Notes: a model not told the origin generated them from the sequence alone. A stretch of DNA of 64,000 bases from Shewanella canadensis (GCF_003966225.1 NZ_RXNU01000003.1:62001-126000); one strand, 5' to 3'; shown: positions 29,036 through 39,631, counted from the stretch's first letter. Numbers and translations are program-made.

Positions 29036-30850
29036 ATGACAAAATCAACTAAAAGTGAAGTTTGGACCGTTTTTAGACGGTTACTCGGTTACCTGAAGCC
29101 ATTAAAGGCAGTGTTTGCTTTTGCCGTGCTTGGACTGACAACATACGCACTTGTTGATGCGACATTCATTGCGGTCATAAAACCTTTTATCGATGAAGGC
29201 TTCGGTGGCCAAGCGGGTCAAGCGACCTCAAGCATCAATACTTTAGATCTGGGTACGAGTGGCGGCTTTAATGCCAACAATGAAGTTCTCTTTTATGCAC
29301 CTTTTGTCGTGATAGGGCTCTTTACCCTGCGCGGTTTAGCTAACTTTGTCTCGACCTACAGTATTTCGTATATGAGTGCCAGACTCATTATGGACATGCG
29401 TCAGCAGGTATTTGAACATTATCTCACGTTACCCGTAAGCTATATGGACAGTGAGAATACGGGTAACCTCATCTCCAGAGTGACCTACGATACAGAGCAG
29501 ATTGCCCGTGCGACAGGCAGTGCGATGATCACCATCATTCGTGACAGTATCACTGTGATTGGTATGTTGGGGATCATGTTTTATTACTCCTGGAAACTCT
29601 CGCTTTGTATCTTAGTCATCGGACCGATAATCGGTTATGTGATCGCTACGGTCAGCAAACGCTTCAGAAAAGTCTCTAAAAATATTCAGGCGGCAATGGG
29701 AAGTGTCACCGCCGCCACAGAGCAGATGCTCAAAGGGCACAAAAATGTGCTTTCATTCGGTGGGCAAGAAACTGAAGCTGCGCGTTTTTGGAAGGTCAAC
29801 GATCAAAATCGTTATCAGACAATGAAGCTAGCGATGGCGCAATCTGTAAGCCAGCCATTGGTGATGATCATTGGGTCATTCGCCTTAGCATTTGTTCTGT
29901 ATGCAGCCAGCATAGATAGCCTCAAAGCGGAGCTAACCGCCGGAACATTCGCGACCATTCTCGGTGCCATGTTAGCCATGCTTCAACCGATTAAAAACTT
30001 AACGCGAGTCAATGCCGAATTTCAGCGTGGTATTGCGGCATGTACGACGGTTTTTGAGTTATTGGATACCTCTCCTGAGGTCGATAACGGGACCTACCAA
30101 GTTGAGAGAGTCCAAGGCGATCTCAGCTTTAATCAGGTTAACTTCAGCTATCCCGGGCAAGAAAAGGCTGCGTTGAAGGATATTAACTTTACCGTCGAAC
30201 AGGGGAAAACGATTGCTCTGGTTGGCCGCTCCGGTTCCGGTAAATCGACCATTGCAAATTTAGTCACCCGTTTTTACACCGGGCTGAGTGAAGGTAAGAT
30301 CACATTGGATGGCGTCAATATCGATGATTACACGCTTACCTGTTTGCGGGACCAAGTGGCATTGGTATCCCAGCAGGTGACGCTGTTTAACGACTCCATT
30401 GCGAATAACATTGCCTATGCTTATTCTGGTGAAGCGACGAAAGAGCAGATCATTGAGGCGGCGACATTAGCTCATGCGATGGAGTTTATCGAGCAACTGC
30501 CTGAAGGCTTAGATACCCAAATCGGTGAAGACGGCGTGATGCTGTCCGGGGGACAGAGGCAACGTATCGCTATCGCGAGAGCCATCCTACGTAACTCACC
30601 GGTACTCATTTTAGATGAGGCAACATCGGCCCTGGATACCGAATCGGAGAAAGCGATTCAATTGGGGCTGGATAATTTAAGACATAATCGCACCTCGATT
30701 GTGATTGCTCATCGCCTGTCTACCATTGAAAGTGCCGACCAAATTCTGGTTGTGGATCAGGGGCAGATTATTGAGCGTGGAAACCACCAATCACTGCTCG
30801 AGCAAGATGGCATGTACGCTAAGCTTTATCAGATGCAGTTCGGCAGCTAA
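29036..30850 (+). CDS. msbA: Lipid A export ATP-binding/permease protein
   Basis: MsbA flips core-lipid A across the inner membrane. The 604-residue half-transporter has an N-terminal six-helix exporter domain and a C-terminal nucleotide-binding domain with Walker A GRSGSGKST, signature LSGGQRQR, Walker B LILDEATSALD and the H-loop IAHRLST. The stop TAA is followed immediately by the lpxK ATG. Compared with the E. coli protein the length is slightly greater, with an insertion near residues 55-80 (GQAGQATSSINTLDLGTSGG), probably in the first periplasmic loop. Confidence 0.95.
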   Translation: MTKSTKSEVWTVFRRLLGYLKPLKAVFAFAVLGLTTYALVDATFIAVIKPFIDEGFGGQAGQATSSINTLDLGTSGGFNANNEVLFYAPFVVIGLFTLRGLANFVSTYSISYMSARLIMDMRQQVFEHYLTLPVSYMDSENTGNLISRVTYDTEQIARATGSAMITIIRDSITVIGMLGIMFYYSWKLSLCILVIGPIIGYVIATVSKRFRKVSKNIQAAMGSVTAATEQMLKGHKNVLSFGGQETEAARFWKVNDQNRYQTMKLAMAQSVSQPLVMIIGSFALAFVLYAASIDSLKAELTAGTFATILGAMLAMLQPIKNLTRVNAEFQRGIAACTTVFELLDTSPEVDNGTYQVERVQGDLSFNQVNFSYPGQEKAALKDINFTVEQGKTIALVGRSGSGKSTIANLVTRFYTGLSEGKITLDGVNIDDYTLTCLRDQVALVSQQVTLFNDSIANNIAYAYSGEATKEQIIEAATLAHAMEFIEQLPEGLDTQIGEDGVMLSGGQRQRIAIARAILRNSPVLILDEATSALDTESEKAIQLGLDNLRHNRTSIVIAHRLSTIESADQILVVDQGQIIERGNHQSLLEQDGMYAKLYQMQFGS

Positions 30851-31864
30851 ATGCAGGCATTTGTAAATCGTTTATGGTATCCGAAAGGTTTTTTAGACAC
30901 TCAGTCTAAAGGCCTTTTTTTGCTGATAAAATTAATTCAACTGCTGTTGTGGCCACTCTCTCTCCTGTTTGCTGCGATAACCGCTCTGCGTCGTAGCTTA
31001 TTTAAGCTTGGGATCAAAAAACAATCCAGATTACCTGTGCCTGTCATCGTTGTCGGCAATATCACGGTGGGGGGAAGTGGTAAGACGCCCACGGTTATCT
31101 ATTTGGTTGAGCTATTAAGGCTACATGGGTACAAACCTGGGGTTATCAGCCGCGGATATGGGGTTAACTTTGAAGGGGTAAGAAGCGTATTACCTTCGAT
31201 GGCGGCTCGGGATGTGGGTGATGAACCCGCCATGATCGTTGGCCGAACCGGAGTGCCCATGGTGATTGGTCGCAATCGAATCCATGCGGGAAAGCATTTG
31301 CTTACCCATTTCAATGTCGACGTCATCATCAGTGATGATGGCCTTCAACATTACGCTTTAGGGCGAGATATCGAGTTATTGATCTTAGATGGAGATAGAC
31401 GCTTCGGAAACGGCTCACTATTGCCCGCAGGACCCCTTAGAGAAGGGCTGTGGCGCGTTAAACAAGTGGATGCCGTCGTGGTCAATGGCGGTCAGAGTAT
31501 TGAGGGGGAGCACGCTATGAGCCTGGTACAGGGTGCATTAAAGCCTGTCGCCCATTCAAATGAACAAGCTCCGGCTCTCAATGACGCTGTGGTTGCCATT
31601 GCCGGTATCGGTAATCCACAACGTTTTTTTACCTCACTGACTAACGCGGGTTTTAATTTAAATCGCGTTAAGGCGTTTGAAGATCATCAAGCCTATTGCG
31701 AAAATGAACTCACAGAACTCTGCGGTGATCTCCCCATCATAATGACTGAGAAAGATGCGGTTAAATGTCGCGATTTTGCAAAACAAAACTGGTGGTATCT
31801 TCCCGTTGATGCGAAGCTATCCTCAAATTTCGATCGGCTGATATTAGATAAACTAAAACGTTAG
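30851..31864 (+). CDS. lpxK: Tetraacyldisaccharide 4'-kinase
   Basis: LpxK phosphorylates the 4' position of the lipid A disaccharide precursor to make lipid IVA. The 337-residue protein has one N-terminal membrane helix ([20 protein letters not shown]) and a P-loop domain with Walker [14 protein letters not shown]; the conserved stretches SRGYG, GDEP and SDDGLQHY follow. It begins directly after the msbA stop, and both are surely co-expressed. In this membrane-bound enzyme the P-loop is non-standard but intact. Confidence 0.95.
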   Translation: MQAFVNRLWYPKGFLDTQSKGLFLLIKLIQLLLWPLSLLFAAITALRRSLFKLGIKKQSRLPVPVIVVGNITVGGSGKTPTVIYLVELLRLHGYKPGVISRGYGVNFEGVRSVLPSMAARDVGDEPAMIVGRTGVPMVIGRNRIHAGKHLLTHFNVDVIISDDGLQHYALGRDIELLILDGDRRFGNGSLLPAGPLREGLWRVKQVDAVVVNGGQSIEGEHAMSLVQGALKPVAHSNEQAPALNDAVVAIAGIGNPQRFFTSLTNAGFNLNRVKAFEDHQAYCENELTELCGDLPIIMTEKDAVKCRDFAKQNWWYLPVDAKLSSNFDRLILDKLKR

Positions 31865-31896
31865 CAGTCGTCATATTTATACCAAAAGGAATAACA

Positions 31897-32079
31897 ATGT
31901 CGTTTGATAAAAAACTGTTAGAGATCGTGGCTTGTCCTGTGTGTAAAGGTAAGCTTGATTATGAGAAGTCATCACAGCGACTCATCTGTAAGGCTGATCA
32001 TCTGGCTTATCCGATCAATGATGGGATCCCAGTCTTACTGGAAAATAAAGCCGAACGCTGGCAAGAAGCCGAATCTTAA
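31897..32079 (+). CDS. ycaR: Trm112-family small zinc protein
   Basis: A 60-residue protein of the Trm112/YcaR family. Metal-binding cysteines Cys13 and Cys16 (ACPVCKG) and Cys31 are visible, and the C-terminal [11 protein letters not shown] is characteristic. In E. coli, ycaR lies between lpxK and kdsB; here it follows lpxK by 32 bp, but kdsB does not come next. Its function in bacteria is unsettled; eukaryotic Trm112 activates methyltransferases. Confidence 0.92.
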   Translation: MSFDKKLLEIVACPVCKGKLDYEKSSQRLICKADHLAYPINDGIPVLLENKAERWQEAES

Positions 32080-32140
32080 TTGTTTTTATCGTGGCTTGGG
32101 TTAACAGAGCTTAGGCTACATAATCTCGGCTTCGACATTT

Positions 32141-32180
32141 AGGTTATAAGAAATAGGTTATAAGAAATAGGTGATAAGAA
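32141..32180. repeat. 14-bp tandem repeat, three copies
   Basis: AGGTTATAAGAAAT occurs at 32141-32154 and 32155-32168, followed by a partial third copy AGGTGATAAGAA at 32169-32180. It immediately precedes the terminator. Confidence 0.85.
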
Positions 32181-32207
32181 AAACGCCACATTCGATGGCG
32201 TTTTTTT
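32178..32207. terminator. Terminator between ycaR and the MBL-fold gene
   Basis: AAAAACGCCA, a short loop, then TGGCGTTTTTTT. A- and T-runs flank the stem, so it can serve both the comEC-msbA-lpxK-ycaR transcript and the convergent gene. Confidence 0.88.
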
Positions 32208-32238
32208 GTATTTATAAGCTTAGTCGGCGCTCTCTCCG

Positions 32239-33102
32239 TTAGCGTTTTAGTCCTTCATATAAGGTGGCTATCCATTTCTCTTCTGAAATAAACGACCAGC
32301 CCCAGTGCTTCCATTGCTCAGGTAGCCCCTTCTCTTGGATCTGCTGGAGTGCTGCCCCATCAGATAATTGACTCTCCATCCAATCGATCGACCCATCGAG
32401 CATATGCTTGAAGCGAATAAGATCGTCTTTAGTCGCAAGTTCCCCGTGTCCCGGGATCACCTTAGTCTGTGAGTCGATTTGGTCGATAACGATAGCCACA
32501 TTGTCCCGGTAGCCCTTCACCGAACCGCCAGCTTTAAGATCAATATAGGGATACTTGTCTTTAAAGAACAGATCGCCCATATGGACTACACTCTTATCCG
32601 CCCAAAGCACAATACTATCCCCATCGGTATGACCGGGTCCCATATGAAGCAGCTGTAAGCTGTCCCCATTGAAATGGATTGTGGTGCCCTCATGATAAGT
32701 GATACTGGGTAGAGCGCTCGGCTGGTAGCTTGTGTTTGAGGATAGACGTTTAAGTACATTGTGATGGGCAAAAATAATCCCACTTATGCCGAAGAGGTTG
32801 TTACCTCCGGTATGGTCTCCATGATAGTGAGTATTAACCACGTACTTAGGTGAGCCGGGTTGGATGCTTGACAGGGCGGCGGTGATCTTATCCGCTAATG
32901 GAGCAAATTGATTATCAATAATGAGGATGCCGTCTTTACCCGCCGAGACACCAATATTGCCCCCTGAGCCGGTAAACATATAACTCGTTTGCGAGAGCTT
33001 TTGTGGTGTGATGACAACGTCTTTGAATCTGTCGTCATCGGCAAGAGCAAGTGGCGAAAGTAAACAGCCTATCGATAGCAATGTCAGTATTTTCGTTTTC
33101 AT
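32239..33102 (-). CDS. Secreted MBL-fold metallo-hydrolase
   Basis: A 287-residue metallo-beta-lactamase-fold protein with a signal peptide (cleavage after ALA, about residue 21). The zinc motif HYHGDHTGG is intact, and further ligands are visible in LHMGPGHTDGD and VIPGHGEL. This pattern occurs in broad MBL subgroups, including quinoprotein-relay and sulfur-related hydrolases and distant B3-like lactamases. Nothing in the sequence proves beta-lactamase activity. It is monocistronic and convergent with the lpxK operon. Confidence 0.8.
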   Translation of the reverse strand: MKTKILTLLSIGCLLSPLALADDDRFKDVVITPQKLSQTSYMFTGSGGNIGVSAGKDGILIIDNQFAPLADKITAALSSIQPGSPKYVVNTHYHGDHTGGNNLFGISGIIFAHHNVLKRLSSNTSYQPSALPSITYHEGTTIHFNGDSLQLLHMGPGHTDGDSIVLWADKSVVHMGDLFFKDKYPYIDLKAGGSVKGYRDNVAIVIDQIDSQTKVIPGHGELATKDDLIRFKHMLDGSIDWMESQLSDGAALQQIQEKGLPEQWKHWGWSFISEEKWIATLYEGLKR

Positions 33103-33188
33103 TATCTTAGCCTTGAGCTATGCCTTTTGGTTAGCTTATCATCAAATATCGCTTTGCATGACAATAATTTAACAAATGTACGCGATGA

Positions 33189-33219
33189 AAAAGCCAGTAG
33201 CTGATAGCTACTGGCTTTT
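33189..33219 (-). terminator. Terminator of the RND efflux operon
   Basis: AAAAGCCAGTAGCT (33189-33202) and its perfect complement (33206-33219) form a 14-bp stem with a 3-nt loop. On the minus strand a T-run follows. It lies 56 bp after the last RND gene. Confidence 0.88.
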
Positions 33220-33274
33220 AGAAAAATCATCTCAGTATTTTAGGGCGTGACAACCTATCTATTTTATCTTTTCA

Positions 33275-36200
33275 TTATTGTGCCCATGGTAGCAGACGTT
33301 TGGATACGCGATCGGCCTGACCGAGTTTAATCGCCGCACGGAATCGCATTCTGTATAGCGCCTGATAGCAAAGGGGAACCAGATATAAGCTGGTCACGGT
33401 TGAGAACGTCAATCCACCTATGATAGCAATGGCCATGGGTGAATATGATGGACCGCCGCCACCTAGCTGGGTATCTCCCATGGCCAGAGGCACGAGTCCG
33501 AGCACTGTCGTGCCAACGGTCATTAACACCGGACGCAGACGTGAGTGACACACCTCACTGATGGTATCAGATAGCTTGTCTAAATCGGGTGAGAGCTGAT
33601 TGATTTGGTCAACCAAAACGATGCCGTTGTTCACGACAATGCCCATCAAGATTAATATCCCTATCATAGCCATAATAGACATCGGGGTGCCGGTAAACAG
33701 CAGTGCCCAAAAGACACCGGTTATTGAAAACAGAATAGAGGTGATAATCGCAGTCGGTAGCAGTAAAGATTCAAACAGGGCCGCCATAACGATGTAGATC
33801 ATCGCAATCGCAAGCAGCATATTCGTTGCCATTACCGCCTCATCTTCATCTTGTTTCTGAAAACCGCCTCTGAGGGAGTAGCCGTATCCAGCCGGAAAGT
33901 TTATCGTCTCCAACGCCTGAGTGATCTTCTCCTGCGCTTCTTCCGTGGTTAAGTCGTCAAGATTGGCCCCGATCGATAGCGCCGTTTGTCTGTCATAGTG
34001 TCTGATGGTGTCAAATCGAGGCAATATCTCAATTTTAGCCAAACTGTCCAGAGTATAAACACGGTTATCGATTCTGATCACCGGCAGTTGTTTCAATTTC
34101 TCAAGCGACAGACGCCATTGCTGTTCGAACGACATCTCGATACGCAGTTCTCCATTGGGATCGTGACGGAAAGAGCGTAGCTGCGTCCCACGAAGCGCCA
34201 TAGAGATACTCGAGGCGACTTCATTGAGCTTAAGGTCTAGTCTGGCAGCCATCTCACGATCGACACGGATGACCACCTCTTGCTGTGCACCGCTGAGCTC
34301 AGATCTCACATCGGTTAACCCCTCTATCGAAGACAGTAACGGGATAACTTGTTCACTTAACTTAATCAGGTCGCTGGTTGAGCGGCCGGTTAGCGAGACC
34401 CTGAGTCCGTTATTGTCACTGCCCCAACCGAATTGTGGTTTAGCAATCGAAAACTTCGGAAAGCCTTCTCGTATGCTTTTCTTCAGTGCCTTCATGTCGA
34501 TCTCAACATCTTCATTGAGGATCAGGGTCGATTGGCCGCGGTCGGCCGAGAAGTAGCTGTAAACAGAATCTATCTGAAACTTATCTTGATTGGCATAAAG
34601 ATACTTTTCCATCTTGGTGATCATAGCTTCGGTGACATCTAGGCTGTGACGGCCTTCGACCTGATAATTGATGTAGAGTTTATTGTTCCCTTCACCGTCA
34701 GATTGATCTTGCTTAACCATGTTGAGTGGTAATGCCGTTGAGGCAAGCATTAACAGAGCGATGACGCCAGATATGCGCGGGTGAGATAAAATCCAATTCA
34801 GGCTGCGATGATAATAGCTTCGAAGCTTACTCTCCTTCTTCTGAGGATCGATCTCAAAATTCATACGGCTCAGCATGAGAGGCAGTAAGGTTTTAGCCAC
34901 TAACAGTGAGGCGGCGAGAGAGATACAGATGGCAATTGCCACATGCTCGAGGAAGATGGTCAGCTCGACCTTCACCCCGAAGATATTGGGCAGGAACACG
35001 ATAGCCGTAGTGAGCGTACCGGCGAGTACCGCGAGGGCGACTTTATTGACACCCGTGAGTACTGGATCATTGTCTTGCTCATCACCGGAGTCGATACCTT
35101 GTCCCAGAGATTGTCCCTCGGCTTGTGCCTGTTTCTCCTGCAATACACTCTCTGTCACCACCACGGCATTATCGATAAGCATGCCCACGGCCAGCAGTAA
35201 TCCCATCATAGAGAGAATATTCAGGCTGTAGCCAAGCAGATACATGGCCGCAAGTGTCATGCATATCGAGATTGGCACAGAGGTCACGACGACTAAGGTC
35301 ATCTTTAGGTTGCGTAAAAACAGATAGAGCACGGCAAATGATAATAGGGCACCGATAAGGCCTGCGGTGAGCAGGTCTTCCAGTGACGAGGTCACGCCAT
35401 AGGCCTGATCTTCCATGACATACAGTTTGATGCCTTGAAACTGTTGATCTTTCTTCGCATTCTCGATGACTTTCATCACGCGTTTTGAGACTTCAACCAG
35501 GTTGGCACCGGACTCTTTAAATACATCGAGACCGACGGCATAGTTTTGATCTAAGTGACGACCATCCAGACGCTCCGGCAGAGAGAAGCTGACCGTGGCG
35601 ATATCGCCTAAGGTCACGCCTGGGGTGAGGACTAAGTTGTTAATCTCATCGAGGTTTCTGAACTCTCCTTTAGGGGAGACCTGATAGACGCGGGAATCGG
35701 TTCTCAATATTCCGGCGCTGATGACAAAGTTTTCTTGCTGCAGCCTGCGCGTCAGAGCTTGAATCGAGATGTTACTCGCAGATAACTTATCCGCATTAAC
35801 CCGTATCTCGATCTGTTTCTGTTCGACGCCATAGAGGGTCACCTGAGACACGCCCTCGACGCGCTCCAGGGGACGTTTGAGCTGCTTGTCGAGTAGATCG
35901 AAGGCACCGGAAAGTTCGCGGTCACTGGATATTCTTAAATTAAGCACCGGCATATCGGCAGTAGAGAACTGCCTGATAAAGACGCGCTCCACATCTTTAG
36001 GCAGCAGATGCCTGACGGCATCAATTTTCTCTCTGGCTTCCAGGCTCTTAGTGGCGACGTTTTGTCCCCACTTCATTCTCAGTTCAATTTCGGCGCCATT
36101 TTGTGAAGAGCTGGATCTCAGCTCTTCGATTCCGCTCATGGTCGCCAAAGATTCCTCGAGCACCCTGGTGATGTCGCGCTCTACTTCGGCCGGGGTAGAA

Positions 36201-36358
36201 CCTTTGTAAGGCACCTCAATGTTAACCTGAGGCATGTCGATACCGGGAAACATCTCCAGGGGTAATAACCGGCTGGAAGCGAGCCCAAACAGTAAAATGG
36301 CCACGAAAAACATGCTGGTGGTAACGGGCCTCTTAATGGCTAAACGGGTTAAGTTCAT
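33275..36358 (-). CDS. RND-family efflux permease (second of the pair)
   Basis: A 1027-residue proton-driven inner-membrane efflux pump subunit with the full RND architecture: a first helix at the N-terminus, two large periplasmic loops (after TM1 and TM7) and twelve membrane helices. The TM4 motif reads VGMLIDNAVVV, that is Asp-Asn rather than the Asp-Asp of AcrB, as in many HAE-type relatives. Its ATG overlaps the stop of the other permease gene (36355-36358). Substrates cannot be inferred. The outer-membrane partner is not encoded here. Confidence 0.9.
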   Translation of the reverse strand: MNLTRLAIKRPVTTSMFFVAILLFGLASSRLLPLEMFPGIDMPQVNIEVPYKGSTPAEVERDITRVLEESLATMSGIEELRSSSSQNGAEIELRMKWGQNVATKSLEAREKIDAVRHLLPKDVERVFIRQFSTADMPVLNLRISSDRELSGAFDLLDKQLKRPLERVEGVSQVTLYGVEQKQIEIRVNADKLSASNISIQALTRRLQQENFVISAGILRTDSRVYQVSPKGEFRNLDEINNLVLTPGVTLGDIATVSFSLPERLDGRHLDQNYAVGLDVFKESGANLVEVSKRVMKVIENAKKDQQFQGIKLYVMEDQAYGVTSSLEDLLTAGLIGALLSFAVLYLFLRNLKMTLVVVTSVPISICMTLAAMYLLGYSLNILSMMGLLLAVGMLIDNAVVVTESVLQEKQAQAEGQSLGQGIDSGDEQDNDPVLTGVNKVALAVLAGTLTTAIVFLPNIFGVKVELTIFLEHVAIAICISLAASLLVAKTLLPLMLSRMNFEIDPQKKESKLRSYYHRSLNWILSHPRISGVIALLMLASTALPLNMVKQDQSDGEGNNKLYINYQVEGRHSLDVTEAMITKMEKYLYANQDKFQIDSVYSYFSADRGQSTLILNEDVEIDMKALKKSIREGFPKFSIAKPQFGWGSDNNGLRVSLTGRSTSDLIKLSEQVIPLLSSIEGLTDVRSELSGAQQEVVIRVDREMAARLDLKLNEVASSISMALRGTQLRSFRHDPNGELRIEMSFEQQWRLSLEKLKQLPVIRIDNRVYTLDSLAKIEILPRFDTIRHYDRQTALSIGANLDDLTTEEAQEKITQALETINFPAGYGYSLRGGFQKQDEDEAVMATNMLLAIAMIYIVMAALFESLLLPTAIITSILFSITGVFWALLFTGTPMSIMAMIGILILMGIVVNNGIVLVDQINQLSPDLDKLSDTISEVCHSRLRPVLMTVGTTVLGLVPLAMGDTQLGGGGPSYSPMAIAIIGGLTFSTVTSLYLVPLCYQALYRMRFRAAIKLGQADRVSKRLLPWAQ

Positions 36359-39300
36359 GCCTGACCTCCAAGCGTTGCAGCCTCTGGGCTCGCGTCACTC
36401 TTCTTCACCTTGAACTCTTTGCGATCGAAAAGTGCATACAGTACTGGGATCACCACTAAGGTGAGCAAGGTTGACAGCGTCAGACCAAAAATAACCGTGA
36501 TGGCCATCGGGGCGCGAACTTCTGACCCATCTCCCAGACCCAGGGCCATAGGCGATAAACCCAGTGCCGTCGTTAAAGTCGTCATGATAATCGGGCGAAG
36601 GCGTGATTTTGCCGCTTCAGATATGGCATCCATCTTATCGCGTCCCTCCTGCCTGAGTTGGTTAATCCTGTCTACCAGAACGATGGCATTATTCACTACG
36701 ATACCCGCGAGCATGATAAGACCGATAAACACCACGACACTCAAGTGAGTCTGAGTGATATAGAGTCCGAACACACTCCCTCCAACCGCCATAGGTACGG
36801 CGATAAGAATAAGTAGTGGGTGTAATAATGATTCAAACTGACTCGCCATGACGAGATAAACTAAGAACACGGCCAACACGAGTGCGATTTGCAAGGATTG
36901 GAAAGAGTGCTCCATCTCCTCGTTTTGGCCACCAAAGCGGGCTTGAATCGAAGTCGGTAATGTCTGCTGAGCGAGAATATCTCTGGCTTCCAAAACGGCT
37001 TCGTTAAGATCGCCATAGGCCAGATTAGCGGAGACGATTGCCACTCGTTGCTGGCTGATACGGTTGATCGCCGATGGGCCCAGCTTTAAGCTGACATCTG
37101 CCACGGCGCTCAGAGCAATAGGATGGTTACTATCAGGGTTGACAATCATTGAGTCGATGTCGCTTATCTGATCGCGCTCTTCGATTGCACTTCTGACCAA
37201 AATATCTATTTTACGATCTCTTACTGTGTATTGGCTGGCAATGGTGCCACCGATGCGTTGTGCAATTCGGTTCGCGACCGTGGGCGCATCCATTCCCAGC
37301 GCGGCTAACCGCTCATGGTCAAAACGAATGCTAAGCTCAGGTTGACCGTCACGCAGACTGGTATTGATATCGGCAAATCGGTCAGAGTCGGAGAGGGCAT
37401 CAACCAGATTGTCAGCGGTATTTTTCAGCTGAGCCAGCTCATAGCCGATCAACTCTATCTCTAACGGTGTTTTAAAGCTAAATAGCTCAGGATGTTGAAT
37501 TTGAGCCTCCAGCTCCGGGATGCGCATCGCGGTTGTACGCAATACCGAAGCTACGGCATCAAAGGCGTTGTGATCGGCGAGTACGACCTGTAGGCGTCCC
37601 CAATTTTCGCCACCACGAGAGGTGTCCGACGTCATCAGGCCGCCACTACCCGCTTGGCTATAAGCGTGTTTAACATCTTCCCTGTCTTTAATCGATAGGG
37701 CGAGCTTGCGTAATATCTTATCAGTTTCAGTGACCTCAGTGCCTGGCGGTAATAAAATTTCGACATAAAATTCACCCTGGTTCATCGGTGGGATCAGCTC
37801 CATTCCCAATTTGGGAAACAGTGAGGCTGCACCAAGGGTGACTAGAATTGCGATGCTCAATGTCAGCACTTTAAACTTAAGTGCCTGAGCGAGCAGAACA
37901 TGATAGACAGATTCTAACTTCTGGTAGAGCCAGTTGAAACCGGAGCTCAGTGGACGCATAACCAGCCCGGTTAACCAAGAGACGAAGCGACCGATGAGTA
38001 GGGCCAATGTCAGTAATAGACTCGGCAGATAGCTAAACAGCAGAACAAACGGGAAAGAGAACACGGTTGCACTGTAGTGCTTGAGCTTGGCGACTCGGGT
38101 TTCAGGCTTAGGTTTGACTACTTTCTCAACCATAGGTGGGAGTGCCTTAAATCCTTCCCGGGATGCCAACATAGGAATAGTGGTTAATGCCACGAGCAAT
38201 GAGGCTAACAGTGCGAAGGTGACGGTCAATGCCTGATCAGAGAACAGTGCACCGGCCACGCCGTCGACGAAGACCAATGGCACAAATACGGCCAATGTTG
38301 TCAACGTAGAAGCGAAGATGGCTCCAGCGACCTCTTTGGTTCCTGTTACAGCCGCATCGAGTTTATTCATGCCAAGGGAGCGACATCGGTCGATATTTTC
38401 GAGGACCACAATGGCATTGTCGACCAATAAACCGACCGCCAGCGCTATGCCTCCCAGTGACATGATATTTAAGCTGATGTCGGCGAAATACATCATGTTG
38501 AAGGTGGCAATAACCGAAAAGGGTATCGAGATTGATATGATCAATGTTGGAATGATATCTCTCAAAAACAGATAGATAATTAACATCGATAGCAAGCTAC
38601 CTATCAAGGCCGCTGAGGTAACTTCACTGACGGCACTTTCAATAAATTCTGATTGATCGTAGATAACCTTGAGTTCAGATTTACTGCCTTGTTCATTTAA
38701 CGTCTCTAGTGCAGCAGTGACTTTACGGGCAACGGCCACGGTGTTTGCATCACCCTCTTTGTAGATAGCGAGTTCAATCGACTCCTGATCACCTATTCGG
38801 GTTATGTCGTTACGCTCTTTGTGTGCGTCGACAATTTCGGCGACTTCGAACAGTCGAACTAATGTCTGCGCGTCACGATACACAACGATTTGGCCTAACT
38901 CTTCGAGGGAGTTGAACTGGTTTAGCGTCCTGACCAGATACTCTTTGTCCCCTTGGATCACTTTACCTGCCGAGAGGTTAATATTTTCTTCGGCGATACG
39001 GTTGCGGATAAGTTCCGCATTTAAGTTAAGTTGAGTCAGCTTTTCCTGATTGAGTTGTATATGAACCTCTTGCTGCAAACCGCCGGATAACCGGACCGCA
39101 GCCACGCCAGATAATGACTCTAACTGTCGCTTAAGCTCCTCTTCAGCGTAGGTACGCATCTGCTTAAGGTCGGTATCGCTGGCATCGGGTACCGAAAGGG
39201 CCAGGCGAACGATAGGGTCCAGGTTTGGATTAAAGCGCAGCAGTAGCGGCTTTTTTACATCTAACGGGAGTTCTATGGTATCGATTTTCTCTCTGACATC

Positions 39301-39618
39301 CAGGCTTGCCATATCCATATCTGTGCCCCACTCGAACTCGAGTACGACATCTGACATGCCAGAGCGGGAGATGGAACTGATCTTACGCAGCCCTTTTACG
39401 ATACCAGCAGACTCTTCGATAGGTTTTGAAACCAACTGTTCGACTTCAACGGGAGCCGCGCCGATATACTGGGTTCGAATTGTGATAGTGGGATAGCTCA
39501 AGTCTGGCAGTAGCTTTACCGCCAGACGAGAGAAGCCAACCATACCGAACAAGATAACCGCAAACATGAACATCCATACGGTGACAGGTCGGTTTACTGA
39601 TGTTTTTATAATAGACAT
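36355..39618 (-). CDS. RND-family efflux permease (first of the pair)
   Basis: A 1087-residue RND permease paralogous to the downstream one but clearly different in sequence. TM4 carries VGLLVDNAIVVLEN. Between TM6 and TM7 there is a longer stretch than usual (about residues 495-580), with additional hydrophobic segments (FPFVLLFSYLPSLLLTLALL and SWLTGLV), which accounts for its larger size. It follows the adaptor gene by 13 bp and overlaps the next permease by 4 bp. A single adaptor with two permeases suggests a heteromeric pump, as in MdtABC. Confidence 0.9.
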   Translation of the reverse strand: MSIIKTSVNRPVTVWMFMFAVILFGMVGFSRLAVKLLPDLSYPTITIRTQYIGAAPVEVEQLVSKPIEESAGIVKGLRKISSISRSGMSDVVLEFEWGTDMDMASLDVREKIDTIELPLDVKKPLLLRFNPNLDPIVRLALSVPDASDTDLKQMRTYAEEELKRQLESLSGVAAVRLSGGLQQEVHIQLNQEKLTQLNLNAELIRNRIAEENINLSAGKVIQGDKEYLVRTLNQFNSLEELGQIVVYRDAQTLVRLFEVAEIVDAHKERNDITRIGDQESIELAIYKEGDANTVAVARKVTAALETLNEQGSKSELKVIYDQSEFIESAVSEVTSAALIGSLLSMLIIYLFLRDIIPTLIISISIPFSVIATFNMMYFADISLNIMSLGGIALAVGLLVDNAIVVLENIDRCRSLGMNKLDAAVTGTKEVAGAIFASTLTTLAVFVPLVFVDGVAGALFSDQALTVTFALLASLLVALTTIPMLASREGFKALPPMVEKVVKPKPETRVAKLKHYSATVFSFPFVLLFSYLPSLLLTLALLIGRFVSWLTGLVMRPLSSGFNWLYQKLESVYHVLLAQALKFKVLTLSIAILVTLGAASLFPKLGMELIPPMNQGEFYVEILLPPGTEVTETDKILRKLALSIKDREDVKHAYSQAGSGGLMTSDTSRGGENWGRLQVVLADHNAFDAVASVLRTTAMRIPELEAQIQHPELFSFKTPLEIELIGYELAQLKNTADNLVDALSDSDRFADINTSLRDGQPELSIRFDHERLAALGMDAPTVANRIAQRIGGTIASQYTVRDRKIDILVRSAIEERDQISDIDSMIVNPDSNHPIALSAVADVSLKLGPSAINRISQQRVAIVSANLAYGDLNEAVLEARDILAQQTLPTSIQARFGGQNEEMEHSFQSLQIALVLAVFLVYLVMASQFESLLHPLLILIAVPMAVGGSVFGLYITQTHLSVVVFIGLIMLAGIVVNNAIVLVDRINQLRQEGRDKMDAISEAAKSRLRPIIMTTLTTALGLSPMALGLGDGSEVRAPMAITVIFGLTLSTLLTLVVIPVLYALFDRKEFKVKKSDASPEAATLGGQA

Positions 39619-39631
39619 AGACCTTGCTCCG

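Noticed and set aside
36355..39618. Frameshift or fusion explaining the long RND permease
   Set aside because: The frame is continuous and both halves keep normal RND motifs; the extra length is an in-frame insertion.
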